A stretch of 64,000 bases of DNA, taken from the NCBI GenBank assembly GCA_944322345.1, contig CALUOO010000002.1:62001-126000 (forward strand), read 5' to 3'. The stretch comes from an uncultured Bacteroides sp. Its GTDB lineage: Bacteria > Bacteroidota > Bacteroidia > Bacteroidales > Bacteroidaceae. A model generated the notes under the pieces. It had not been told where the DNA came from and did no database searches. It saw only the letters and a program-made list of their open reading frames with translations. The translations under genes were made by a program, and so were the position numbers. This document shows positions 9,201-18,400 of this stretch, piece after piece (position 1 is the stretch's first letter; the number at the start of each line of letters is the position of its first letter).

Positions 9201-10660
9201 CCGAACTGCAGGCGTGCCACTCCCAGCCGTCCGTCCTTGCTGACCATGTAGTCGCCGGGAAACTCGCCGAATGCATCCACCACTTCGGCATACCGTTCGG
9301 GGCGGATGGCCCGTTTCACCCACTCGTCATACTGCTTCTTGTCAATCAGCTCCGGGTGTCCGGTCTCCATAAAACGGTCGAAAGCCCCTTCGGCATAGGT
9401 GCCGAATACGGCGCCCTGCGACTGGATCATCTGTGCCAGTCCGTCGGGCGAGGAGGGGAGTCCGTCTACCTTGAAGCCCTCGCGCTTCATACGTACCAGC
9501 AGGTTGTAGAGCGAAGGCGCCACTTCCATGCCTCCGGCTGTCAGGGCATTCTGTCCTGCCCCTTTGTAATAGTAGATGGCAACCCGCTTTTCGCTGTTCG
9601 GCTTGCGCTGCAGGGCAATGTAGCGGTTGACGGTTTCGACAAAAGTTTCCAGCCGTTCGGGGATGGCAAAGGCGTGTTGCAAGCCTTCCTCGTCGAGGTA
9701 ATGTCCGAAAAGGGCATACGGACGGATGGCACCGTCAATCTCTGGCGTGACAACGCTTTGCGACAGGAATCCGCCGCTCATGCCCATCTTGTCTGCTTCC
9801 CACTCTTCTACCAGTCGGTTGACATTCAGCGGGCAGAAAAGGGGAATGTTCTGTTGTGTCAGATAGTCCACCATATAGTCGCCCATCCGCCCGTGTGCCA
9901 TGTTGATGACTGCCGCGGGGCGTATGGAGTCGGTCATGTGCCGCCGGATAAGCGTTGCCATTGTCCGTACGGGATAGACCACGTTTCCGGTCTCCTCGAG
10001 CCGCCGGATCAGGTCGGTGGGTTCGCCCATCTGCCCCGTTACGATGATGGCGGGAGCTCCCTCTTTCCACAGTCCGTTCCGCTTCAGAAATGCCTGATAG
10101 TCGGCAATTGTGTTGAAGCCTGCCTCTTCGTCGTCCGGACGTGCGGGATCGCTGTGGTAGATCAGGTCGTTCGAGCGTGCCACTACAGCTTCCGGCTCAT
10201 GGACAGAGAAGAGCTTGCGGTCTATCTCCTTGCGGACATAGTTCAACATGCTCCGGTAGTTGCGCCGTCCGCCGTTTCCCAGATACTGCATCAGTGTATC
10301 CACTTGTATGGAATCCAGCGAGATAATCCTGTTCTCCGGATTGGTGACGGCAGAACTCAGCACGGGCACGCCTCCCTCTGCCGCTTTCCGGATCAGCGTG
10401 CGCTGTTCTTCCGTGATGCGCAGTCCCATGGCATTGATAAATACCATGTCGTAGTTGCTGATTCTGTCGAGTTCGTCGGTGCTCAGCTCGCTGATTTTGA
10501 TGGACGGATTGTCGTTCGCCTTTGATATTTGTCCAAGGCTGATTACCTGATAGTTTATAAACGCAATGCGGGTCGGGGAGAACCAGCGGTTTCCCACGAC
10601 CAGCAAAGCCAAAGCTACGGCGGCAACGATGCTGCCAATCAATAAATATTTACGTTTCAT
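6287..10660 (-). CDS. hmuS: HmuS: membrane-anchored CobN-like haem chelatase
   Basis: A 1457-residue relative of CobN, the large subunit of aerobic cobaltochelatase. Homologues in this operon context are associated with removing iron from haem rather than inserting cobalt. A membrane span near residues 5-23 and another in the last 25 residues (ending IRRRRR) anchor both ends, unlike cytoplasmic CobN. The CobN-type core includes LVHFGTHGSLEFTPRK near residue 535 and LSLDHVYEFMGGLNLAVRN near 1200. A low-complexity segment rich in Met and Lys occupies roughly residues 780-890 and is not part of ordinary CobN. No CobS or CobT partner is encoded nearby. hmuT follows 4 bp downstream; a 22-bp repeat cluster precedes the gene. 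Confidence 0.85.
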   Translation of the reverse strand: MKRKYLLIGSIVAAVALALLVVGNRWFSPTRIAFINYQVISLGQISKANDNPSIKISELSTDELDRISNYDMVFINAMGLRITEEQRTLIRKAAEGGVPVLSSAVTNPENRIISLDSIQVDTLMQYLGNGGRRNYRSMLNYVRKEIDRKLFSVHEPEAVVARSNDLIYHSDPARPDDEEAGFNTIADYQAFLKRNGLWKEGAPAIIVTGQMGEPTDLIRRLEETGNVVYPVRTMATLIRRHMTDSIRPAAVINMAHGRMGDYMVDYLTQQNIPLFCPLNVNRLVEEWEADKMGMSGGFLSQSVVTPEIDGAIRPYALFGHYLDEEGLQHAFAIPERLETFVETVNRYIALQRKPNSEKRVAIYYYKGAGQNALTAGGMEVAPSLYNLLVRMKREGFKVDGLPSSPDGLAQMIQSQGAVFGTYAEGAFDRFMETGHPELIDKKQYDEWVKRAIRPERYAEVVDAFGEFPGDYMVSKDGRLGVARLQFGNVVLLPQNAAGKGDNAFKIVHGTDAAPSHTYIASYLWTQFGFKADALVHFGTHGSLEFTPRKQVALSHNDWPDRLVGSLPHFYIYSIANVGEGVIAKRRSYAGLQSYLTPPFLESSVRGIYRELMEKIKVYNDLSPRTPEALRRASLAVKAATVRLGIHRELELDSLTTQPYSEEDILRIENFAEELATEKITGQLYTMGIPYEDERITSSVRAMTIEPIAYSLLALDKLSGKADETAEKHKTLFTRHYLNPARELVDRLLANPSLATDELVCHTAGITPDELAAAREIEKQRNAPSGMMAMMMAAASGGMPEGMTGATVPAKEKEKEQQPHSRMPQAMLDKMKEMAKNMTSDEAMEMAKKMGASPEAIRKMKEAMAGKQATEEPPAGKKEEQGMAAMMKKAADKKTEYSKEEINKALAIMEVERTIKHVADYRKALTESPETELASMLNALNGGYTQPSPGGDPIANPNTLPTGRNLYGINAEATPSESAWEKGIRLAENTIEMYRRRHNDSIPRKVSYTLWSGEFIETEGATIAQVLYMLGVEPIRDTFGRVTDLRLIPSQELGRPRIDVVVQTSGQLRDIAASRLFLINRAVEMAAAATDDVYENQVAAGVVEAERTLIEKGLTPKDAREVSTFRVFGAANGGYGTGIQGMVMSGDRWEKESEIADTYLNNMGAYYGSEKNWEAFRQFAFEAALTRTDAVIQPRQSNTWGALSLDHVYEFMGGLNLAVRNVTGKDPDAYLSDYRNRNNVRMQEVKEAIGVESRTTIFNPTYIKEKMKGDAGSASTFAAIIQNTYGWNVMKPKAIDKEMWDEIYNVYVKDKFGLGIREYFEEKNPAALQEMTAVMLESARKGLWKASDEQVADITRVHTELVNTFKPSCSGFVCDNAKLRQFIASKADAQTAAQYTENINQIREAAATGDKKGMVMKKEEMSPSAQEQTNSINSKAVLAVVAVIVVLLASIVIRRRRR

Positions 10661-10743
10661 TTTTCTCTTATCGTCGGGCTGTCTCTCTTCTGCCCGTTTT
10701 TTCTTATTTGATGACTATTGAAAATCAGTGTGTTACATCCCGT

Positions 10744-10809
10744 TTGTCAGCTAACCTTCCGGCTCGCGTTGGGTGACCTTTCCCAACGTGTTGGCTAACC
10801 TTTCCCCGG
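10744..10809 (+). repeat. 22-bp hairpin repeat cluster, locus A (3 units)
   Basis: Three consecutive 22-bp units with core TAACCTTT flanked by complementary arms, the middle one being GTTGGGTGACCTTTCCCAAC. The first unit ends CGGCTCGC, exactly as at the other two large loci (41749-41860 and 48853-48941). This copy lies in the 169-bp gap between hmuR and hmuS, inside an operon. Confidence 0.88.
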
Positions 10810-10829
10810 AAATGGGACAAGGGGTCGGC

Positions 10830-13067
10830 TCACAGACGGAACATATCGGCTAAATTTATATTTACAGTTCCTATCAGGCTGATGCCCTTTTGCGGTACTT
10901 GCAGGGAGCTGTCTGCCGCCTTGTCGCGATAGTTGAGCAGATTGTCCACTCCTACGTTCAGCGAGACGCCGCGGGGCAGCGTGACTCCGGCATTCATCGA
11001 GCAGATGGTGCGTGCGTCGTAGGAGATTCGGGTCACTGTTTCCTGTTCGGTATTTACGCTGTAGCGGTCGAACGGGCATGCCCACTGTCCGTTGAGCGAA
11101 AGGTTTGTCCCGATTTTGCCGAACTTACGGGTGAACAGGGCGCTGAAGGTTGCCGTGTGCGGACGGACGCTGGAGGTGTTCAGTCCCTCCACCTCTTCGT
11201 AGTCGTCGGTATAGGCATACGACCCTGTCAGTGTCAGCCCGAATGCCCAGCGGTAGCGGACGATGGTCTCTATGCCGGTGGTACGGGCACGCTCGGCGTT
11301 CTCGTAGCGCGAATCGCTTGTTCCGTCGTTGAGCGACTGGAGCGTAATCCTGTTCTTGAAGCGGTTGTGGGTTGCCGATACCGACATGTTGAGGCCTCCT
11401 TTGGTGAATTCGGCGGAGAGGGCATACTGATTGCTGGTCTCCGGCTTCAGATTGGGATTTCCGTAGAGCATCATCCATCCCAGTCCGCCCATGTCGTACT
11501 CCTGATACAGCTCTTTCAGCGAGGGCGAACGGAATCCCTGCGAATATCCGGCACGGAGGGTCAGACAGTCCCACGGCGTGTACATCAGCGACAGCTTGGG
11601 TGTGACATGCAGATGATACTTCTGGTGATAGTCGGCGCGTACGCCTGCCACCACGTTCAGACGCTCGGTCACCTTCCAGTCTTCCTGCAGGTAGAGTGCA
11701 TAGGTCTGCATGCTGACGCTCGAGGTATCCTTCATGAAGTAGTGTTTCAGATACTCCAGATTGCCTTCGAATCCCGCGCTGACGGTGTGTGCACCGAATG
11801 TTCCGGTATAGTCCACACGGGGTGTCTGCGTCTTGTTGTGATAGTCCGTATCGGTTTTCCCCGACTTGAAGTAGTCCTTGTTCTTCTTATAGCTGTCGAA
11901 GAGGTAGGAGAGGGTGATCTGCTGGTTTTCGGCCGGCAGATATTTCACCTTTCCGCCCAGCGTATAGTCGATGAAAAAGTCCTGATAGTTCTTTCCTGTC
12001 CGTATGTCGCGCTTGTTGTGATAGAAAGAGCCTTTCAGTTCGGTGCTCAGCCGTTCGTTGCAGGTATATCCCAGTTTCTGGGTAAGATCCCAGATGTTGT
12101 ATCCGTAGACGGTGGTGTATTGCGGATCTCCCGTGTTCACGGTTTCGCCGTCTGGCGAAGTGGTCACAGTGCTCTTCCCTTCCGTGTCCTCGATGGTGTA
12201 AGAGTCTTTTGCGCGCCACGTCAGACTGGTGTAGGAGCTGAGACGGTCTTTCCGGATGCCCGACGAGAGGGTATACTTCTGTCCGTTGCTTCCGGCGTAA
12301 CGTGCGTTGATGTTGCCCGTAAAGGGGCGGTCGGCATTCTTGGTTATGATGTTGATCACTCCTCCCAACGCATTCGAACCGTAGATGGTGGACTGCGAAC
12401 CCTTGATGATTTCGATGCGTTCGATGTCGTCCACATTGAAACGGGTGAAGTCGACGTTGTGGTCGGCTCCTTCGCCGCTTACCCGTTCGCCGTCTATCAG
12501 AAACAGGATGTATTCGCCGCCCATTCCCTGATAAGTGATTTCGGGCAGCTGGCTCATCGAGTTGAAGCCTATCTGCAGACCGGGCAGTTCGTACTGTAGC
12601 AGGGTTTCGATGCTCATCGGGTTGAGCGCCTGAATCTCCTTCTGCGAGATTACCCTCGTCAGGACGGGAACTTCCTTCAGCGGTTTTTCGGTTAGTGAAC
12701 CGGTGATTACCACTTCGTTCAGCGGATTGGAGGCAGGAGTGAGTCTGATCTCTATCGGTGCGGCATTATCGCTGCCCGGGACGGCTTTCACCTCCTGCGG
12801 ATCGTAGCCTACAAACGAGACCTTCAGCGTACGCTCTTTCCGGTCTTCAAAACGGAGAATGAAGGCTCCGTCTGTGTTTGTCCCGGCTCCGAACGTGGTG
12901 CCTGTCACCTTGACGGCAGCTCCCGGAAGCGGTTGCCCGTTTTCGTCGGTCACAATGCCTTTCACTGCATACAGGTAGCGGTCGTCACCTCCGGTTGTCC
13001 CTTCTGCAAAAACGGTGGCGACAGCCACCGTCAGTAATAAGAGTAAGATTCCTCTTTTCATTGTCAT
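10830..13067 (-). CDS. hmuR: HmuR: TonB-dependent outer-membrane haem receptor
   Basis: A 745-residue TonB-dependent receptor. After a signal peptide (about residues 1-21) comes a carboxypeptidase-regulatory-like domain (about 28-115). The plug follows (about 120-235, with SQSTIYGSNALGGVINIITK), and then the beta-barrel. Within the barrel, FRSPSLKELY (near 510) and NPNLKPETS (near 537) match the FRAP and NPNL boxes of haem receptors. Location directly after the HmuY-like gene (ATGA overlap) and before the CobN-like gene supports a haem rather than a cobalamin role, although BtuB-type receptors look similar. HmuR would pass haem taken from HmuY into the periplasm. Confidence 0.88.
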   Translation of the reverse strand: MTMKRGILLLLLTVAVATVFAEGTTGGDDRYLYAVKGIVTDENGQPLPGAAVKVTGTTFGAGTNTDGAFILRFEDRKERTLKVSFVGYDPQEVKAVPGSDNAAPIEIRLTPASNPLNEVVITGSLTEKPLKEVPVLTRVISQKEIQALNPMSIETLLQYELPGLQIGFNSMSQLPEITYQGMGGEYILFLIDGERVSGEGADHNVDFTRFNVDDIERIEIIKGSQSTIYGSNALGGVINIITKNADRPFTGNINARYAGSNGQKYTLSSGIRKDRLSSYTSLTWRAKDSYTIEDTEGKSTVTTSPDGETVNTGDPQYTTVYGYNIWDLTQKLGYTCNERLSTELKGSFYHNKRDIRTGKNYQDFFIDYTLGGKVKYLPAENQQITLSYLFDSYKKNKDYFKSGKTDTDYHNKTQTPRVDYTGTFGAHTVSAGFEGNLEYLKHYFMKDTSSVSMQTYALYLQEDWKVTERLNVVAGVRADYHQKYHLHVTPKLSLMYTPWDCLTLRAGYSQGFRSPSLKELYQEYDMGGLGWMMLYGNPNLKPETSNQYALSAEFTKGGLNMSVSATHNRFKNRITLQSLNDGTSDSRYENAERARTTGIETIVRYRWAFGLTLTGSYAYTDDYEEVEGLNTSSVRPHTATFSALFTRKFGKIGTNLSLNGQWACPFDRYSVNTEQETVTRISYDARTICSMNAGVTLPRGVSLNVGVDNLLNYRDKAADSSLQVPQKGISLIGTVNINLADMFRL

Positions 13068-13762
13068 TCAGCAGGATAGAAGGCGTATTGCCATGTGATG
13101 TAGCCGCTCTTGTTGTTCTCGGTGTTACCAGCATCGGTAAACAGAAGTTTCGCCCAGCTTCCGTCGCTGAATTTCACGACAAGCACCTTCTTTCTCGGTT
13201 CGTAGAGAGTGGGCGGCATGCCAGACTGTGGCGTACGTGAAGTCCAGTCGCACAATACCTTGTTCAACACCGGCTCTTTGGAGTATCCCACCCCGTTACC
13301 AGTCATCATTCCTGCCATGTCGGTGATCACTTCCAGCGGCTCGGCTACCCCCTCTGCCTGTTGGCTTTCGTAGGAGACGGTCTCGTCGGATGTCCATGTC
13401 ACTCCTGTGGGCAGCGACTTGACCTCGCTCAGCGACGTTGCTCCCGTGTTGCACGCCTGTCCGTTGTTGGTCTTGATTTCGTAACGGTGGATGGCAATGT
13501 GCCAGTCGATGCCAATCTCTTCGGGAGTCTGTGCTGCGGTTGTATTGCCGTTGGTATAGATCCATTCCGTAGCGTCGGGATGTTTCTCGGTTGCGCCCGT
13601 CTCGAGGTTGATATACGTCCAGTCGGCGTAGCTGGTATAGTCACCGTTGACCACTTCTTTCACTTCGGGGTCTTTCTCCTCCTTTTTCTTGTCGTCGTCG
13701 TTGCTGCATGCCACGGCAAACAGCCCTACGACCATCAAAGCCATAAAATTCTTTGCATTCAT
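13064..13762 (-). CDS. hmuY: HmuY-family haem-binding lipoprotein
   Basis: A 232-residue lipoprotein (lipobox FAVACS, Cys 19) of the HmuY family, surface proteins that capture haem and hand it to HmuR. The family motif DWHIAIHRYEIKTN lies at residues 86-99. P. gingivalis HmuY holds haem with two His residues. Here the corresponding C-terminal region has a Met cluster (149, 152, 153) and Met 182 and lacks obvious paired His, resembling the Met-ligated homologues of other Bacteroidales. It is the first gene of the operon and overlaps hmuR in ATGA. Haem or iron control is expected from the family but no operator was recognised. Confidence 0.85.
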   Translation of the reverse strand: MNAKNFMALMVVGLFAVACSNDDDKKKEEKDPEVKEVVNGDYTSYADWTYINLETGATEKHPDATEWIYTNGNTTAAQTPEEIGIDWHIAIHRYEIKTNNGQACNTGATSLSEVKSLPTGVTWTSDETVSYESQQAEGVAEPLEVITDMAGMMTGNGVGYSKEPVLNKVLCDWTSRTPQSGMPPTLYEPRKKVLVVKFSDGSWAKLLFTDAGNTENNKSGYITWQYAFYPAE

Positions 13763-13808
13763 TTTCGTGTATTGTTTTTTAGATGATTATTCTTTCTGTT
13801 TTGCGATG

Positions 13809-13839
13809 CAAAGTTATAGACCGCTGATACGGAGGACAA
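13809..13839 (-). promoter_or_regulatory. hmu operon promoter
   Basis: On the minus strand a TTG (13839-13837) is followed after 20 bp by TAACTTTG (13816-13809), a full match to the Bacteroides TTG-N20-TAnnTTTG arrangement. The expected transcript start is near 13802, about 40 bp before hmuY. Confidence 0.75.
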
Positions 13840-13948
13840 TACCCAAAAAATGCGATTTTGAGTCGGGCAGATACTACCTGTTAGGTATGTAGAGACGGTA
13901 AAAGTGTGCCGGACAGGAAATTTCTGTCCGGATATGAGGGGAAGGGAA

Positions 13949-13993
13949 AGAAAAAAAGCCATATCCGTTGCTTGGATCAAACAACGGTATGGC
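13949..13993 (-). terminator. Intrinsic terminator of the RND efflux operon
   Basis: A hairpin pairs GCCATACCGTTG with CAACGGATATGGC (one bulged base), arms at 13958-13970 and 13982-13993, loop about 11 nt. On the minus strand a run of T (13957-13949) follows. It lies 70 bp beyond the outer-membrane efflux gene. A second perfect 8-bp hairpin (CCGGACAG/CTGTCCGG, 13909-13930) lies further on but lacks a good T run. Confidence 0.85.
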
Positions 13994-14061
13994 CTCTTAC
14001 ATCATAGATAAATAAAAAAGCGGCAATTATTACGTTCTTTCAAAAAGAGATTTTAGAGCCG

Positions 14062-15435
14062 TTAATATCCTCCTCCCAATGCGTGATACAGGTTGATAAC
14101 TCCTTGAATCTCGTCAAAGCGGTCGGTGGTGATGTCGAGTTCTGCCTGGAGCAATGCCTGTCGGGCGGTAATTACTTCCAGATAGTTCTGCGAACTGTGT
14201 TCCATAAGCAGTTCGGAGCTGCGGAGAGCCGATTGTAGCGAAGCGACCTGCTGCTTGTCGAGCTGAATGCGCTGACGGGCTGTCTGCCACTGTACCAGAG
14301 CGTTGTTTACCTCTGCACCGGCATCGAGCAGGCTCTGGCGGAAGCTGAGCAGGGCTTCTTCCTGTTGTGCTTTGGCTATCTTCAGGTTGGCAATATTCTG
14401 TCCGCGGTTGAACAGAGGCTGCACCAGCGAACCTACAGCCGACAGCAACCACTGTCCGGGATTGCTGACTGCGGCTCCTGCTGCGTTTGTCCATCCTGCC
14501 GAACCGCTTAGCGTGATGCTGGGATAGAATGCAGAGCGTGCCGAATTGGTGGCATAATAGGCTAAGGCAAGTGCTGCTTCAGACTGACGTACGTCGGGAC
14601 GCCTGCTCAGCAGTTGCAGGGGGATTCCCGTCGACAGTGTGTCGGGGAACTGCTGCGCTTCCAGTGTGGAACGCCCGATTTCCTGTGGAGGAATACCCAG
14701 CAGTGTAGAAAGCGAGTTTTCCATCTCGCTGATCTGCTGTTGTATCGACAGTACAGACGCGTCGACCGACAACTTGCTTGCCTCGGTCTGTGCCACAGCC
14801 ATTTCGGTTGTCTGTCCGGCACGCTTCAGTGCCTTCATGGTACGTACGCTTTCTGTCCACGATTCTGCTGTCCGGCGGCTGATGTCCAGTTGCTTGTCGA
14901 GCATCAGCAGGGTGTAATAGCTGTTGGCAATGGTTGCCACCAGTTGTGTCTGTACAGCCTGCCGGTAAGCCTCGCTCTGCTCAAGGGCAGCCTGGGCTCC
15001 TCGTTTCTCGTTCAGCAGCTTACCGAAGATGTCTATTTCCCATTCTGCCGAAACGGCCAGATCGTAGGTTTTGGAAGTTTTACTGCCATCCGCACTGGTC
15101 AGTGTCCCTTGTGGTGTGAGCGACAGGGAAGGCAGATAAGACAATCGTGAGGTCATCAGTGCAGCCTCTGCTTCTTTAACCTTGAGGCGGGCAATGCCGA
15201 GGTCGGTGTTCTGACGCAGTCCGGTCTCTATGAGTTGCTGCAACTGCGGATCGGTGAAAAGCTCTTTCCACGAGAGTGATGCCAGCGATGTGGTGTCTTC
15301 TGCAGCAACAGGCTGGCGGTAGAGGCTGTCGGATACAGTCACGTCGGGGCGTTCATAGCTTCGGTAGATGTGGCAGCCTGTTAATCCTGCAGTCAAGAAT
15401 AAACATAGCAATATCTTTTTCATAATTGTATTCAT
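14062..15435 (-). CDS. RND efflux outer-membrane lipoprotein, OprM/NodT family
   Basis: The outer-membrane exit duct of a tripartite efflux pump. The 457 residues start at ATG 15435 (an in-frame ATG at 15423 is equally possible) with a signal ending in the lipobox LTGC, so it is a lipoprotein as in OprM. Two long helical repeats typical of the family follow, with SRRPDVRQSEAALALAYY near residue 275. The gene begins 6 bp after the RND transporter stop. It is the last gene of the operon and is followed by a strong terminator. Confidence 0.92.
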   Translation of the reverse strand: MNTIMKKILLCLFLTAGLTGCHIYRSYERPDVTVSDSLYRQPVAAEDTTSLASLSWKELFTDPQLQQLIETGLRQNTDLGIARLKVKEAEAALMTSRLSYLPSLSLTPQGTLTSADGSKTSKTYDLAVSAEWEIDIFGKLLNEKRGAQAALEQSEAYRQAVQTQLVATIANSYYTLLMLDKQLDISRRTAESWTESVRTMKALKRAGQTTEMAVAQTEASKLSVDASVLSIQQQISEMENSLSTLLGIPPQEIGRSTLEAQQFPDTLSTGIPLQLLSRRPDVRQSEAALALAYYATNSARSAFYPSITLSGSAGWTNAAGAAVSNPGQWLLSAVGSLVQPLFNRGQNIANLKIAKAQQEEALLSFRQSLLDAGAEVNNALVQWQTARQRIQLDKQQVASLQSALRSSELLMEHSSQNYLEVITARQALLQAELDITTDRFDEIQGVINLYHALGGGY

Positions 15436-15441
15436 TTCCTG

Positions 15442-18400
15442 TTAGTTCGTTTCTTTTTCAATCTTCGGAAGTTTACGTTCGGGCATCAGTTTCTCCTGCA
15501 GATACTGGAATACCATAAACAGCGGCGGAACGATGAAGAGCAATGCGATGGTTCCGATCAACATACCACCCACCGTACCTACACCGATGGAGATGTTACC
15601 GTTGGCTCCTACTCCGGTGGCGAACATCAGCGGGAGCATACCGAAGATCATGGTGAGCGATGTCATCAGGATGGGACGCAGACGCACCTGAGCGGCCGAA
15701 ATGGCGGCTTGCATGATGCTCATGCCATGATGACGGCGCTCGGAAGCGTATTCTGTCAGCAGGATGGCTGTTTTAGACAACAGACCGATCAGCATGATCA
15801 GACCTGTCTGCAGATAGATGTTGTTTTCCAATCCGAACATTTTGGCAAACAGGAAGCTGCCGGCAAGACCGAAAGGTACGGAGAGAATCACCGCCATAGG
15901 TACGAACAGACTTTCGTAGAGCGCACAAAGAATCAGATAGATGAAGACAACGCAAATGATGAATACCAGTGTTGTTGTGTTACCCGTTCCGGACTCTTCG
16001 CGCGACATTCCTCCAAATTCGAAGCCGTAGCCTGTGGGCAGTGTCTGTGCCGCTACTTCCTGCACTACCTTGATTGCCTGACCGGAACTGTATCCTGCTG
16101 CTGCAGTACCGTTCACCTGAATGGCAGAAAACAGGTTGAAACGTGTCAGAATCTCGGATCCGTAAACGCGGGTCAGCTTCAGGTATTGGCTGATGGGGCT
16201 CATCTCTCCTTCGTCGTTGCGCACAAACATGCTGTTCAGGGATTCTGTATCAAGACGGAATTCGGGCGGTGCCTGTACCATGACACGGTAGAGCTTGGAG
16301 AAGCGGTTCATGTTCGAAGCATAATTACCGCCGATATATCCTGAAAGTGTGCTCAGCACATCGGAAGGTGACACACCGTTACGCTTACAGCGTACGGCAT
16401 CCACTTCGACAAGGTATTGCGGGAACTTCGTATCGAACGAAGTGGTGGCACGCCCTATCTCGGGATGCTTGTTCAGTTCGTCGATAAATGCGCGGGTATA
16501 TTTCAGCAAATCTTCGGTGGTGCCGCCTTTCTGGTCTTGCACGTAGACCTCGAAGCCGCTGCTTGCACCGTAGCCCGGAATCATCGGACGTGTGAAGGGC
16601 ATGATGTCGGCACTGGAGATGAATGCCGTGCGGTGCTGAATCTCCTGAATTACGGCGTCGATGGCATCTTCTTTGTCTGTACGTTCGCTCCAATCCTTCA
16701 GACGGATGGTGAACATTCCGTTACAGGCTCCCTGACCGCTCAGCATGGAGTTACCTGTGATGTTGGAGTATAGTTCCACCTGCGGAATCGTACGCAGGCA
16801 GCTGTCCACTTGTTGCATTACCTTGCGAGTCTCGTGTATGCTGTTGCCCGGTGAGGTACGCACATCCACGAACACGGTTCCCATATCTTCATTGGGCACA
16901 AGGCCGGTCTTGGTAGTCATCATCAGCAGGGCAAAGCCAACGCATGCCACTACGAGCAGTACACCCGACAGCCACTTGCGCTTAAGCATGAACAGCACAC
17001 CTACCTTATATTTCATTATCAGCCGGTGGAAGGCTGTGTCGAATGCAATGTGGAAACGGGAAGAAAAACTTAATTTGCCTCCGTCTTCGGCTGTCTGGTG
17101 AGGAGTCATGATCAGTGCACAAAGGGCCGGACTTAGCGTGAGGGCATTCAACAACGAGATGGCAACTGCGGCAGCCATTGTCAGACCGAACTGGGTATAG
17201 AACGTACCTGTTGTTCCGCCAATGAAACTTACCGGGATGAATACCGCCATAAAGACAAATGTGGTTGTCACCAAAGCTGAGGTGATGCCATCCATTGCGT
17301 CGATGGTGGCAAGGTAGGAGGACTTGTATCCTTCGTCAAACTTGGCTTGTACTGCCTCTACCACCACTATGGCGTCATCCACCACCGTACCGATGACCAG
17401 CACCAGTGCAAACAGCGTCAGCATGTTCAGACTGAAACCGGCTATATATAGAAATGCAAAGGTTCCTACCAGTGACACAATGATAGAAAGTGCCGGAATA
17501 AATGTGGAGCGCAAACTCTGCAGAAATACGTATACGACAAGCACAACAAGAATAATGGCTTCGACCAATGTCTTGACCACACTTTTGATAGAGGCGTCGA
17601 GGAAGTCTTTTGTACTCATCAGGTCGACAATCTTGATACCTTTTGGTAAGGTCTTTGATATCTCTTCTACGGTGCGGTCTATTTCCTCAATAATCTCATT
17701 GGCATTCGATCCCGAAGTCTGTGCAATCATGATGTTACAACCCGGATGTCCGTTTACTTCGCCGATATAATCGTAAGCGCGGGTTCCCAGTTCGATGGTG
17801 GCTACATCTTTCAGGCGCAGTACCTCTCCGTCGGGCAATGACTTGATTACCAGATTCTCGTAGTCGACCTCCTGCTCGTAACGTCCCCGGTATTTCAGTA
17901 CATACTGGAACGTATTCTCTGATTCGGCTCCCAGTGTACCCGTTGCAGCTTCTACGTTCTGTTCATCAAGCACGGTAGTGATATCGGCAGGCACCAGCGA
18001 ATACTTCTGCATCTTGTTCGGGTCGAGCCAGATACGCATTGAGTAGTCGTAACCGAATACGTTTACTTCACCTACCCCGGCTATACGTGACAGACGCGGT
18101 TCAATGTTGATTTTCATGTAATTGGTCAGAAATGCTTCGTCGAACGAATCATCCGGACTGTAAACCGCCAGCTGCTTGATGTTACTTGTCTGGCGTTTAC
18201 GTACGTTGATACCGCTTTTCGTTACCTCAGCAGGCAGTAGTCCTTGTGCTGTGGCAATACGGTTCTGTACGTTGACGGTAGCCATATCAGGATCGGTACC
18301 CTGACGGAAGTATACAGTGATACGTGCCGAACCGTTGTTGGAAGCCGTAGAAGTCATGTACATCATGTTTTCCACACCGTTGAGTGCCTCTTCGAGCGGC

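Noticed and set aside
8996..10525. 509-residue open frame on the plus strand opposite hmuS
   Set aside because: Its product is Cys/His-rich and without domain features, and hmuS in the other frame is a clear CobN-like protein. It is an antisense shadow.
6287..10660. Cobalamin biosynthesis (true CobN with BtuB)
   Set aside because: No cob or cbi genes or CobS/CobT nearby, both ends membrane-anchored, and the six-gene order with a HmuY-like lipoprotein matches the haem operon.
10890..12599. 569-residue open frame opposite hmuR
   Set aside because: Antisense to an unmistakable TonB-dependent receptor; the sequence shows no signal peptide, domain or plausible start context.
13909..13930. Second hairpin (CCGGACAG/CTGTCCGG) as a terminator of its own
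   Set aside because: Good stem, but no T run on either strand; mentioned only within the neighbouring terminator entry.
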